A stretch of DNA of 64,000 bases from Ichthyophis bannanicus (taxonomy: Eukaryota > Chordata > Amphibia > Gymnophiona > Ichthyophiidae): contig CM066036.1 of NCBI GenBank assembly GCA_033557465.1, forward strand, positions 589,393,574-589,457,573, read 5' to 3'. The translations under genes and the position numbers were made by a program. The notes under the pieces are model-generated. The model searched no databases and was not told where the DNA came from. It worked only from the letters and a program-made list of their open reading frames with translations. Positions 24,524 through 35,374 of the stretch are shown here, in pieces; position 1 is the first letter of the stretch; the number at the start of each line of letters is the position of its first letter.

Positions 24524-25889
24524 CATAGGCTTTTTAGACTACTAAAGTACGTCCTTCTACTGCTGTCCACGTCTTAGACTGGGTTTGATTTAGCCCTAGG
24601 GCAGGTTCAGCAGACTTACATAGAACCTGAAGGGAGGGGGAAGGGCTGCTGCACAGCTACCAAAGCCATGGTTGTCAGCAACACCACTATTGCACTAAGA
24701 AAGACAGTGTGGTAATGCCAGTTTGTTTATGGAGGGAAGAGAGCCCCATGTTTCCCACCTGTGCACTTGTGGGTGAGAGAAATGAAGATGATGTTACCTT
24801 TTGTTTGCTGGGACTACCTATGATGGCTTGCTTTTGTTTTTGAGAACTATTGATGTTTTGTGCTTTGAGAAGGGAAGGCCATGCTCAGTAATGTTGCTGA
24901 AGTAAGCACAGTGTTTTTAGGGCTAGCCCTAATGGGAGGTTCCCCACGACAGGACTGCTCTTGAATTAGGAGAGCTGCTCATTGTGTTTCTTGAAAAACC
25001 AGGACTGGATTCAGAGCCTGGACTATAGTGTTCGTGTGAAGAGATCAAGAGAATGACATGTCCTGGATGCCCCGCACCACATCTGGCTTTAAAAGAGAGA
25101 ACAATAAATGGAAGAAAGATGAAGGGAAAAGATCAATATCCAAGATGGAATGAAGCAAAGAAAACAAAAGAGGAGACAAGAAATGGCAGATGGATTAGAG
25201 ACCATAGAAAGAGAGCTAAGAGAAGACACAGGAAAACAGAAACCTCAGATCAGGACCAGCATGATCAGAGAATACAACTGTCAGACAACAAAGGTAGAAA
25301 AAATTATTTTATTTTCAATCTTTATATTCTATACAGTACAGGGAAATGCATCTCTTTCTACTTCTCTGGTGTTGCGTTGTATGCAGAATCTGGCTTCTTG
25401 GAGTTGCAGTTTAATTTTTATCTAAATATTTTTATTTTTAGGTTGTGGTCATTTATTCTGTGCCTGGTGAGGGTCTGTGTTCTGAGTGTGTGATGAAGGC
25501 CAGGTGTTCTGTTAACATGGAGTTTGTACATAGGGATCTGTATTGTGGTAATCAGAATTGTTCAGCTTTTCAAATAGATGTTTGGTTGTTCCAGGGCCCG
25601 CTGCAGTATTTGCAGTGCTGCTTTTTTTGGGTAAGCTCCTTATGGAGAGGGTTGGGGTGTAGCCTGCATTAATAATAATGAAAGAGGGCGGTGCTGATCT
25701 GGAGGTTGCAGGAAGGAGGGGGGCGTCAGAAACCCTAGCACCAGTCCTGTTGATAGGGATGTATATGGAAAATATCTGCAGTTCATTTCATATTCAATTT
25801 ATTGACCAATTTGTTTTCAGATTCCAAATTATTCTGTTAATTCTCAACATTCAAATCCATTAACATCAATGGGGCAATTTTGCACTTAT

Positions 25890-26047
25890 GGAGGGTAATT
25901 CTATAAGGGCTGCTTAATTCAATGCATGTTGTCATGTGCATATTGGGCACCTATTCTATAAAGTACAAGCGTACTCTACTTTATAGAATTGGGGCATACG
26001 TGGTGAGATATGTGCCTACATAGCCACGTATACCAACCCAACACTTG
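25890..26047. mobile_element. Left part of a MITE split by Harbinger element B
   Basis: Starts GGAGGGTAATTCTATAAGG. Its right half resumes at 41252 and ends near 41505 with TTATAGAATTACCTCC, the inverted counterpart. Total about 410 bp. The 15.2 kb Harbinger element is inserted in it. Confidence 0.6.
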
Positions 26048-26544
26048 GGGGTATGTTTACTAAACTGCGGTAATGTCATTCACGTTAGGTTCCGCGGTAA
26101 AGGTACAGATGCCCATATAAAGGTGTGGGCGGTGCATCGTACGACAAGCAGTGCCAGGTAACGCATGTAACAATGCGCCATCAGATAACACACGTCGCAA
26201 GGTGACATATAGGGCACAGCACAAGGCACATTGTCATACGCCTTACAAGGTGCCCAACCTAAGGCGCCATGCAGCCACCCCTGAAGGCCCCGTATAAGGT
26301 GCCAGCAAGGTGCCCCATAAGGCACCGTAGTTTAAGGCACCTGAAAAGCAGGACATGGGGTAGCAGCCTGCATATGAACGCCGGGTGCCACACAGCTAAC
26401 AGACGCAGACCGACGGACAGAAGAATGGTTGGCAACTGTGATGAGGGAAATATGTGCTGGGGCAGCACAGATCAGCAGAGATATGACTGTTACAGGAATG
26501 ACAGGTACCGGTGTAGGAAAGGCATAAAAGAAGGAGAACAATGA

Positions 26545-26625
26545 GGGAGTGAACCCATGACCACTAGGCTGAAAAGCACTGCACAAACCAACAGGCCACA
26601 CCGCCACTGTGAGTTCCACAGCAAT
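26545..26625 (-). repeat. tRNA-like (SINE-like) unit
   Basis: Minus strand: GTGTGGCCTGTTGGTTTG as A-box-like region and GGGTTCACTCCC as B box. A similar unit with better boxes lies at 27730. No cloverleaf closure, so not called as a tRNA gene. Confidence 0.45.
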
Positions 26626-29298
26626 TGCTGCATACAAGAACACTGCAGGGCACCACACAAAACGCCTGCTGTGTGCCAGGAGAGACCAACCCAAACAGTC
26701 ACCATGATGCAACGCACATGCACAACAGGCGTTCACAGCTCATATCACAGTCTGTAAGTGGGACGGGAGCCACATAGAAACACATGCACACACATCATGA
26801 GATGTAATGCATGGTAAACAGCATGCAAAAGAGCATGGGAGCGATACACAAAGGGTGTCAGGGGCCGGCTGAAGGGACAGCTAAGTGGACGGCCCGTGGA
26901 CCAGGGCAACAGAATGAAAAAGGAGCATGTGAGAATCCAACCTGCACAGTTATGTGGCATAGACCAGCCAACAACAACAGTACCAATCCACCAAGCTGAC
27001 TGGTCATATGGACACTACAAAGATATAGCCATATGTAACACACAATATGCGACAGATAGGCTGCAGAGAGGGCAAACTGTGGCGCACAGTGCAGAGATGG
27101 AAGGGTGTGTGGAGAGGTGATGAGGTTGCAGCCATCGCATGGGCAGGTTAGCAGAACACAGGAAAGGAAAAGGAAAAGAACATGTGAGAATCAAATTGGC
27201 AACCTACGGACTGCCAATGGATGTCTGTGACCACTATTCCAAAGAGCCCCCACAAGCACAATGCAAACAAGTTACCACAAAAGGCACACACTGGATCACA
27301 GCAGACATCGCCTCCCTCACCCTGATGCACCGTATGCTTGGAATAAACTCACGGGGTCTGTGTGCCAGGCACCCTTGCAAACACACATCCAATCCATGCT
27401 GAGAGCTCACCTACCTGCTGCTGCCTCTGGACTCTAACTACCCTGATCCCCCTCCACCGTTGCCTTCCCTGTCCCAGCTCCCACATTCTCTCACTTATCA
27501 TAACTATAATATAAGCTGTGGTGAGTAGGGTGTCTGTTCGACATGTCTGTGCAGTGCTGTGTACAAGGGGCAGTAACAGACATAAGTACTGAGTTATCTC
27601 TGTAAGTAACCAGTTGTCTATCCTGCCTTACCCATCAAATGAAGCAGTGGCCAATGGAGGGCCACGTGGCGTGCCCAAGGCCACAAGGAATGGCAATAAG
27701 ACAAGAAACCCCAGTCCCAATGTTGCTGCCCCCAGGTGGGATGTGAACCCACGGCCCTCTGGTCTGAGGTACCGTGTCCTAACCAACAGGCCTTGGCCCC
27801 CACTGTGCAGGTGCAGTAGGTGTGGTAGTATTCAAAGTAGTGAGATTAAACTTTGTGATGCAACTATACCCAAACGTGGTACACAGTAACAATACCTGTA
27901 CACCAACCACCTCCCCTACAACCCCACACCCGGATGGTATACCCCAAGTATATGGTGTGGATACCCCCTACCCCCTCCATACACAGTCCCCTGGTGTGCC
28001 CATCAGCACCAATGGCTGGCTGTACCAGCTAGATACTGATGGCTCACCAAGCCACCTATGCACACCTGAACCAAACCCTGATCCATGCCTGTCGTGATGA
28101 CATCGCTGCCTGGATGTCTCACCATGGCCTGAAAGTGAACATGGCGATGACTGTACCTCCCATCCATCATCGTAACACCTCCCTGCCCCCCCCTTGTTGT
28201 CGTTGTCTGTGGATAACTCTGTACCTCCCCCAGTGTCCCCAGGCCGCAATCTGGGCCCATCCCTGACCCTTCACCCCCATCCACGACACACAGCCATCTG
28301 ATAGCTAACACCTGCCTCCCTTCCTCCACAACAGCAGTGATACCCACCCCATCCACCCTGAACACACCACCAATATGCCCATGCACTATCCAATCACATC
28401 CCATCAGTACCTCAGTAGTCTGCCCCCTGCAGGTCTCACCTGGACACACCTCATTCCCCGTCCCTCTGTGCAATAAATTGCTGTGCATCCAACCGTGTGC
28501 CAGGCCAGTCATGGCCACACCACCCCCCTTGTCTGGTCACGTCAAAGCCCCTTAACCTCTACTATACCCATGGCATACCTCCCCTTCTGAGCTCAAGATG
28601 CAGAGACTCTGTGGCTACCCACCACGCCTCGTCTCCCATCTCCCCGTACAAACACCCCTGAAAACATTGGCCCCAAGCAGACACCTACCACCTGTGCAGT
28701 ACACCCCCACTGGCAACCCCGCACTCCGCCCCTTTCTCTGTGATGCCACATACGCTGTGAGCAAACCTCCACTGTCCATACAGCAGGCACCATCTCCAAA
28801 CCCCCACAGATCCAGGATGAAACCACACATCCTCGCTGCAGCCATAGAAGCATGATCCCCCTCACACCCCCCCCCACTGTCCCCAGTGGTATCCCTCCCA
28901 CCCCATCTGTGTCCGTGCTGACTAGATAGTAATCACTGATGTGCAGAACATGTCTCCCACCTGTCGGCACTACGTCGCATTCACCATGTAGCACTATACA
29001 AATGCTCAGTAGTGGTAGAAGTACATGTCTGCACCATCATGGCCACAGCACCAGAACACACAACTGACAGGTGCTATATATCAGGCAGGCACACCAGGCT
29101 GACAACACACACACAAGGCAAGAAGGTCTGAAGGGAAGATACAGAGATGCAATGTGATGCTGCCACACAGTGAAGTGCATATGCAGTGCACAGGCATATG
29201 CACAAACATGCCAATGATATCATGTCCCAATGGCCCAGCACCACCCCTCAGATGTGTAGACCTGATGTGTGTCTATCAGTGGGTCATACAGCAGTGTA
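26626..29298. other. Left interior of Harbinger element B; no recognised exon
   Basis: CA-rich, C-rich DNA (27870-28900 is strikingly C-rich on the plus strand) with many chance frames in all phases. No motif recognised, apart from the tRNA-like unit at 27730-27810. Confidence 0.4.
27730..27810 (-). repeat. tRNA-like (SINE-like) unit
   Basis: Minus strand: AAGGCCTGTTGGTTAGGAC (A-box region) and GTGGGTTCACATCCCACC (B box inside a closed T-arm). This T-arm is a perfect 5 bp stem, but the acceptor stem is not clear. Confidence 0.5.
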
Positions 29299-29441
29299 TA
29301 TGTCCCTAGAACGGGGTCCACAAAAAAAACAAAAACAAAAAAAACAGCACTAGCCACTCAACCGAGCAGGAGCAAAAAAAGAAGCGGCAGATACACACCC
29401 AATAAACTTAAAAACTTTATTAAACCAAAAGGGGTGGCCAA

Positions 29442-29484
29442 AACCCAACACAGGCCGTGTTTCGTAATTACTTCATCAGGGGCT
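29442..29484 (-). ncRNA. Hammerhead ribozyme motif, F2 left arm
   Basis: Minus strand: stem I AGCCC, CUGAUGA, extra A, stem II GUA-AU-UAC, GAAA, stem III CAC with loop GGCCU and GUG, UU at the cleavage site, stem I GGGUU (AGCCC/GGGUU pairs fully, with one G-U). Cleavage-site base U17 is allowed but less favourable than C. Confidence 0.7.
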
Positions 29485-30548
29485 ATCCAGGCACACTAAA
29501 AAACAAATATATAAATTAATAAAATCAAACTAAAAAACAATAGACATATGAAAATAATGGGTTTGGAGAATTAAAAATGAAAATACTAATGAAGATAAAA
29601 TTATAAACATTAATATATAATAAAAGAATAAAGGCCAAAATGGACCATATCAATGAACAGATATCTTAAGAACCTTAATAAAAATCATAAAAACCATATA
29701 TAATCTAGATATATCTAACGTATTTGATTAACCAACCGCTCCATAAATAAAATAACACAGAAAATTCATTTATATACACATATATAATTAAATATGAAAA
29801 TATGTATAATATAAATAAATAAATAATTAAAAATATGAACACTAATTGGAATACAAAAAATAATAAAATAACTAAAACATTTATAAGTATAAAATACATT
29901 ATACAAAATTACACAAAAAATATAAAACACAACTATAATCCATTGCGAAACAAGAAGGGATGAGGAGACTGAAATTATAAGTGTGTTTACATTATTCATA
30001 AATTATCAAAAAACCATGGCTGTTGCCCCCATTGACATATAAGTTGTGTATCTTTATTTTAAAATCTAAACGTGCTGTCCCGTACTCTAATTGAGTAAAT
30101 AAAATCATCTTTGTGAGCCCTTCACAAAGATGATTTTATTTACTCAATTAGAGTACGGGTTTAGTACTGGTTATATTTATGATTATGAATTTTAAAGAGG
30201 GACAGCATGTTTAGATTTTAAAATAAAGATACACAATTTATATGTCAATGGGGGCAACAGCCATGGTTTTTTGATAATTTATGAATAATGTAAACACACT
30301 TATAATTTTATCCGTTATCACCTTTTTTTTATTGTAAAATATTGTTTTGAATAACTAACATAACTTCCATTCTTTAATATGGCGTATGGGTCATGGGTTT
30401 ATTACTACTATTTTTATTTTTTCTAGAAGCTATTCTGATATTAGTATCTGCCAGTTTTTCTATCGAACCTGGTGAAGTCCTTGTACTTCACACCCACAGG
30501 TAATATCCATCTTTATAGTATGTGATTTTATTAGTATTTACACAATTA

Positions 30549-31123
30549 GGGGTCTGTTTACTAAAGGCCGGTGTTGTGCGGTCCGCGGTACCGAGCGGGT
30601 GCCGTATAAGGAGTGGGCGTTCCGTCGTGAAGAACAGAAGCTGTGATTGACAGATGCGCTAAGGTGCGCGGCGCCCGTGTGGTTAGTGCCCTGTGACATT
30701 ACGGCGTTTGATCTGTGCACATAGATCACACTGCTCACGGTTTTTGGGCTTCCACTATTGTGCTGCACATTGCTGACGGAAACGGTTTCTTTCCCTGCAC
30801 AGCACCTCTAACGCGAGTGTTTCACTGGCGGTAAATTTCTTTGCAGATTCGGGCACGCTCCTGTGCGGCGAGTCTCTCCCCTCCCACATTCCGCCCACTG
30901 ACCCCGTCTCTCCGCCCCTAGGGGGCCTTCCTCCGCCCTCATTTCGCCTTGGCACGCCTCTTTCGCACATTACCGCCCCGCAAATGTGCGCGTTGTCGGC
31001 GCACGCTTGCGGGACCCGTTAATGTGCCGCGCACTCGTACGGGGCGCTTAAGAGCACTTAAATACATCTTTTAGAGCGCTCATGTGCGCCCCGTACATGT
31101 GCGCCGTTTAGTAAACAGACCCC
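30549..31123. mobile_element. Harbinger MITE nested in F2 right arm
   Basis: 575 bp, with left end GGGGTCTGTTTACTAAAGG and right end CGTTTAGTAAACAGACCCC; TTA is exactly duplicated (30546-30548 and 31124-31126). The interior near 30770-30830 (TTGCTGACGGAAACGG, TTTCACTGGCGG) resembles the right ends of elements A and B, so it is an internally deleted relative. Confidence 0.85.
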
Positions 31124-31636
31124 TTAGTTTTAGATGGGTCCTACTCTTTCAGTCTCCTCATCCCTTCTTGTTTCGCAATGGATTATAGTTGTGTTTTATA
31201 TTTTTTGTGTAATTTTGTATAATGTATTTTATACTTATAAATGTTTTAGTTATTTTATTATTTTTTGTATTCCAATTAGTGTTCATATTTTTAATTATTT
31301 ATTTATTTATATTATACATATTTTCATATTTAATTATATATGTGTATATAAATGAATTTTCTGTGTTATTTTATTTATGGAGCGGTTGGTTAATCAAATA
31401 CGTTAGATATATCTAGATTATATATGGTTTTTATGATTTTTATTAAGGTTCTTAAGATATCTGTTCATTGATATGGTCCATTTTGGCCTTTATGCTTTTA
31501 TTATATATTAATGTTTATAATTTTATCTTCATTAGTATTTTCATTTTTAATTCTCCAAACCCATTATTTTCATATGTCTATTGTTTTTTAGTTTGATTTT
31601 ATTAATTTATATATTTGTTTTTTAGTGTGCCTGGAT

Positions 31637-31679
31637 AGCCCCTGATGAAGTAATTACGAAACACGGCCTGTGTTGGGTT
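31637..31679 (+). ncRNA. Hammerhead ribozyme motif, F2 right arm
   Basis: Identical in fold to 29442-29484 on the opposite strand: AGCCC, CUGAUGA, A, GUAAUUAC, GAAA, CAC-GGCCU-GUG, UU, GGGUU. About 75 bp separate it from the right boundary of the element. Confidence 0.7.
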
Positions 31680-31769
31680 TTGGCCACCCCTTTTGGTTTA
31701 ATAAAGTTTTTAAGTTTATTGGGTGTGTATCTGCCGCTTCTTTTTTTGCTCCTTCTATGTCCCTAGAAC

Positions 31770-33521
31770 AGCATGGGGTGTGCTGAAAAAGGCCGGACAT
31801 CAGGTAGTCCTATAAATAAACACCTTTAATGCATACATGGCATCAAAAACAGTGTCACAATGCAACATGAGGACACAGTATCAGGACAAGAGTCACATGT
31901 TGGCAAAAAGCAAATAAGATGAGATCCCACTAGCATAAAGAGGTAGCACTATGTGGAAGTTACACCGCAATGGGTGCTGTGGAAACAGGAACAGTCATAA
32001 TATGGCAATGTACAGGGACTGCACAAATGAAGCCTGGAAATGGACACACCCGCCGCCACAGTGCAAAGGTACTGGCGCAATGTGAGTGGAGCAATGTCAT
32101 GTCAGAGAGAGGACTGGGCACACATGCAAAGATAAGCCAGCAAATCAATGTACATTGCCACATCTGTCCAGTAAACACCCACAATAACATGTATGTAGAG
32201 CTACAAAGAGACGTCCACAACGATGCACGTACCCACACAAATCCCACCCCGGCACATGCACCAGTGTAAGAGATGAGTCCGGCACATGCACATGCACCGT
32301 GTACATTTAAACACCACAGAGTGCTGCCCCATATCCACTGTAACACCCCCTGCGATGGTCAAACAGCAATCAGAGATGGTGGCATGCATCACAGTGTTCT
32401 GGAGGAGGATAGCGTGTCATGATGCATGCATGCATGCATGTACCTCTGTAGCCAAATACTGGTGCAATGCCTGCGATGCGAGCCCCACACATTGGTCACA
32501 CACAGCTACACAATGTCATATGGATGTAGAACATAGAGCGCGCATGTGAGTTCCATCTGTAGATGTATGGACAAGTGTCCACAGTGCAAGTGCCACCTGT
32601 GACCTCACAAGTCTGACTATGACCATCCCAGATTACATGGCCCTGCAAAGTCAGAAGTGACGTCTCAATGTTCCACAACAATGCAAAGGTGATGTGTGTC
32701 TACTGTGATAAACGCAACACCCAGAGAGAGCACAGGTCAAACAGATGGCCAAAAACCAGTGCCAAAACGGCAGCAGTGGCAGGTGTGAAGGCATCTGGCC
32801 GACAGTGGCAAAGCATACTGGAAGTGTCAGAGATGCGCATGTGTGCAACCATGTGACACCCATGATACAGTGCACACACAGCAGATGTCACAGGGACACA
32901 TACCTGAGGGGCCAGGTTGGAATGGCAGTAGAGACGAGATAACGTGGGCAGACATACAGCATACATGTGTGAAGTCAAGTGCGACCACAGCTCCACCCAC
33001 ATGTCGCACACATGGTCAATAGAGAAAAGGCCCCATACACCCTGTACAGCATGAGGATGGTTCTGTGCACATAACTACCCCCCCCCCCCCACATGGACAG
33101 CACACACACACACGTTGGATATGGGGTCCCCGAGGGACACACCACAAAGGCATATACATGTACATCTGCGTGTGCGGTATGTCTGAGGCCATGTGCGGGA
33201 GCCATGGTCAAACAAGAGGTGTCACACCCAGCCATAGAAGGGACACAGCATATATGCTCAGAGTGTCCCTGTACATAAGACCTGTGCAACCGAACAGCAG
33301 TAGCAGATACCAGTCTCAACCGCATGTGTGCTGAGACACCCAGATGAGCAATGAGACACATATGATATACCTAGAGACGTCTAGCAGCACACAGAGGTGC
33401 ATGACCATGTCCCTGGTGACAGGGTGTGACATTGTACAAAGCCCTATACAAGGCAGCGCCCCACAACCACAATGCAAGAAAAGGCATGCAGAGGACGCAG
33501 GTGACAATGGGACCCCAGATT
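31770..33521. other. Interior of Harbinger element B, 3' of the transposase
   Basis: CA/TG-rich DNA with chance frames on both strands. Contains a (TGCA)n tract near 32422-32440 and a C run near 33069-33083. No exon recognised. The missing C-terminal third of the transposase was not found here. Confidence 0.4.
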
Positions 33522-34450
33522 TCATACATTGTACGCGCATGTGAGATATGGTAAATACCCACCCAGCAGGACACAGTCCCCATATTGTCCAGCCTCAAAT
33601 TGGCCAAACAGTGCCGAGTGCTGCAGGATATAGGAGTCATGGGCTGACCCTGGGAACCGTGGAACCACATTCAGAATACGCATATTTGCATCACAAACAA
33701 CCTGCACATTCAGGGAATGGAAGTGTTTGCGGTTGCGGAACACAACCTCCCTGTCACATGGCGGGACCAGGGCAACATATGTGCAATCAATAGAAACATA
33801 AAAGACCACATGGCCTATCTAGTCTGTCCTTCCATCACATGTGGTATCCCTGCAACCCACTGGAATGCCTGGCCCAGGGCCCCCCAATGTTGCCTACTGT
33901 TAGGAATCGCAATGTAATTCCCAACCCAGCTGACCATGGCTCGCAGTACCTGGTGGAGACAGCGCGAGAATGTTGGCCCGCTCATCCCACCCACTGTGGC
34001 TACTGAGGATTGGAAACAGCCAGAGGCAAAGAAATGTAGGGCAGCCAGGAGCTTGGCCATCCCCGGTATGGCATGTGACCGGGCAGTGCAGGGCTCGAGG
34101 TCAGGTCGTAGATCCTCATAGACCTCCCTAATAGCCCCTGTGTCCAGATGGTAGAGGGAGATGACCTGGTCCTCATGTATGTCCTGGAGCATGGGCCTGG
34201 GCCTGTAGAGGTGTGACAGGTGGAGCCGCGCCTCAGCACACCTATGGCACCATGCTGGTATCACCTCTGCCTGTGGAGCCTCCACAGTTGCAGGTCTGAG
34301 TTGCTGCAGGACTGCACCCATGCCCTGTGCCACAGCCCCAGTGACACCATCTCCCCCTTCAGGCAACCGCAGCTCCGCCAGCTCCACCAGCACCACCACC
34401 GCACAACCTGCATTCATGATGTGAGCCATGATAGACATGGGATGGAACAC
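33522..34450 (-). pseudogene. PIF/Harbinger DDE transposase (element B), interrupted
   Basis: Minus strand from ATG near 34429 or 34450. LPEGGDGV, then SHLYRPRPMLQDIHEDQVI, REVYEDLRPDLEP, ALHFFASGCFQSSVATVGG, TFSRCLHQVLRAMVSWVGNYI and GIPHVM are in one open frame of 211 codons. About 40 bp of foreign sequence follows (33801-33840; GACAGACTAGATAGGCCATG on the minus strand, like a LINE/SINE 3' tail). The reading then resumes in another frame with IDCTYVALVPP (first catalytic Asp retained), NRKHFHSLNVQVVCDA and PGSAHDSYILQHSALFGQF (second Asp), and decays at about 33522. The catalytic Glu region is missing. Compared with element A the N-terminal half is better preserved. Confidence 0.85.
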
Positions 34451-35374
34451 AGGTAGATGTTAAATAGGGTGTGGGGTGCGGCAAATAATCAGAGCAAACC
34501 TGACACACCTGGTGATGCTGGGATGTTCACCATCAACAGCATGAGACAACGCCCTGCACGTATGGAAGCATAACGCCGTAGCGCGCACAGCAACACCCGT
34601 TCCCAAGAAATTCATGTTCCATGATTGGGCAAGCTGAATGTGGGTAGGAGGAGCACGTGGCATGTCCCCATGCCACAGTAGGGCACAAACGTATGGCGTT
34701 CTGCATTACGTGCCCCACCCAGACACGTAGGTGAGAGCAGAACACAAGGCGCGTTCCAACGTGTGGAAGCCTGGTGCACACACGTAGGTATGATGCAGAG
34801 TAGAGTGTGTGGACACGTCGCATGACCCACCTACGTGCGTCTGAACATGCCATAGCACCAAAAGGAATTATTATTAGCAGAGTGTGTGTGCATGCACCAT
34901 AAACCACGCCTGAGGATAAACAGGCCATGTATGGAGCAGTGCACACCAATAGCAATGACGAGGATAGATCTGAGGATGGGGGGGCGTAGCGCACCTTACG
35001 CACATACAACACATTAGGATATGTCAGACATAATGTGCGTACGTGCACGTGGGAAATAAGCGGTGCTCGTATGGGCATGCGCAAAGGTAACGTGCGCTAC
35101 TGCGCATGCACGTAATGCCCATACGGAATGCGCGTAGGAACATGCCCAAGGTACATAACTGGGCACAGGATGCCCAGAACAGCAAAGGCTATGATACATA
35201 GTAAATACCACAGCATGGAGGATGAGGGACACCATGAGGAAGGGAGGGGACTGCAGCCAGCAGCCACCAGTGGCCAACACCACCACAGACCCAGTGAGTG
35301 AGCAGACAGGCCTGTCCGGGGCCATACACCACCCCCCGTAACAGCCTGGAGGTGCTCAAGGGCAGAAGCACAGC
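34451..35374. promoter_or_regulatory. Divergent spacer between transposase and Myb-like genes of element B
   Basis: About 0.9 kb separating the two divergently oriented genes, so their promoters are expected here (inference). It has several ACGTG words (for example near 34557, 34659, 35046) and no long frame of note. In element A the equivalent spacer is reduced to less than about 150 bp. Confidence 0.4.

Larger units (their letters stand above)
23446..24585. mobile_element. Penelope-like inverted-repeat element F1 with two hammerhead motifs
   Basis: An almost complete head-to-head inverted repeat centred near 24186 (AGATATTGTTTATTACTATC), with arms about 23486-24180 and 24195-24585. The 15 bp TGATTTAGCCCTAGG is exactly duplicated at 23431-23445 and 24586-24600. 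The left end has about 40 bp not matched on the right. The left arm carries a LINE 3'-end insertion at about 23647-23960, which explains its greater length. Each arm contains a hammerhead ribozyme motif facing outward, the hallmark reported for Penelope-like elements. No reverse transcriptase or GIY-YIG domain is present, so the element is non-autonomous. Confidence 0.75.
22170..25749 (+). mobile_element. hAT-type non-autonomous element 1, with nested Penelope-like insertion
   Basis: Begins CAGAGCCGGCATTACC and ends GCACCAGTCCTG. The flanks are TTGATAGA (22162-22169) and TTGATAGG (25750-25757), a 7/8 match to an 8 bp hAT duplication. Without the 1.1 kb nested element it is about 2.4 kb. The 3' half (25040-25640), with CAGGGCCCGCTGCAGTATTT near 25595, is shared with the elements at 49333 and, inverted, at 57302. 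A palindrome lies at 22640-22850. No transposase is seen. Confidence 0.7.
29313..31755. mobile_element. Penelope-like inverted-repeat element F2 with two hammerhead motifs
   Basis: Head-to-head inverted repeat centred near 30119 (AAAATCATCTTTGTGAGC against TTCACAAAGATGATTTT). The left arm is about 29367-30118. The right arm is 30120-31755, but interrupted at about 30310-31150. The 14 bp TATGTCCCTAGAAC is exactly duplicated (29299-29312 and 31756-31769). The left end has about 54 bp of A-rich DNA not matched on the right. The right-arm interruption contains a 575 bp Harbinger MITE plus about 265 bp of other DNA missing from the left arm. Each arm carries an outward-facing hammerhead motif and, next to it, an AATAAAGTTTTTAAG segment. 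No reverse transcriptase frame. Confidence 0.8.

Noticed and set aside
27730..27810. Possible tRNA gene on the minus strand (good B box and T-arm).
   Set aside because: No convincing acceptor stem or anticodon arm; similar tRNA-like unit at 26545 suggests a SINE head.
29705..29999. Hydrophobic, membrane-like frames in F2, present as identical proteins in both arms.
   Set aside because: They come from AT-rich DNA (Phe/Ile/Tyr codons), and appear twice only because the arms are inverted repeats. No start context or family match.
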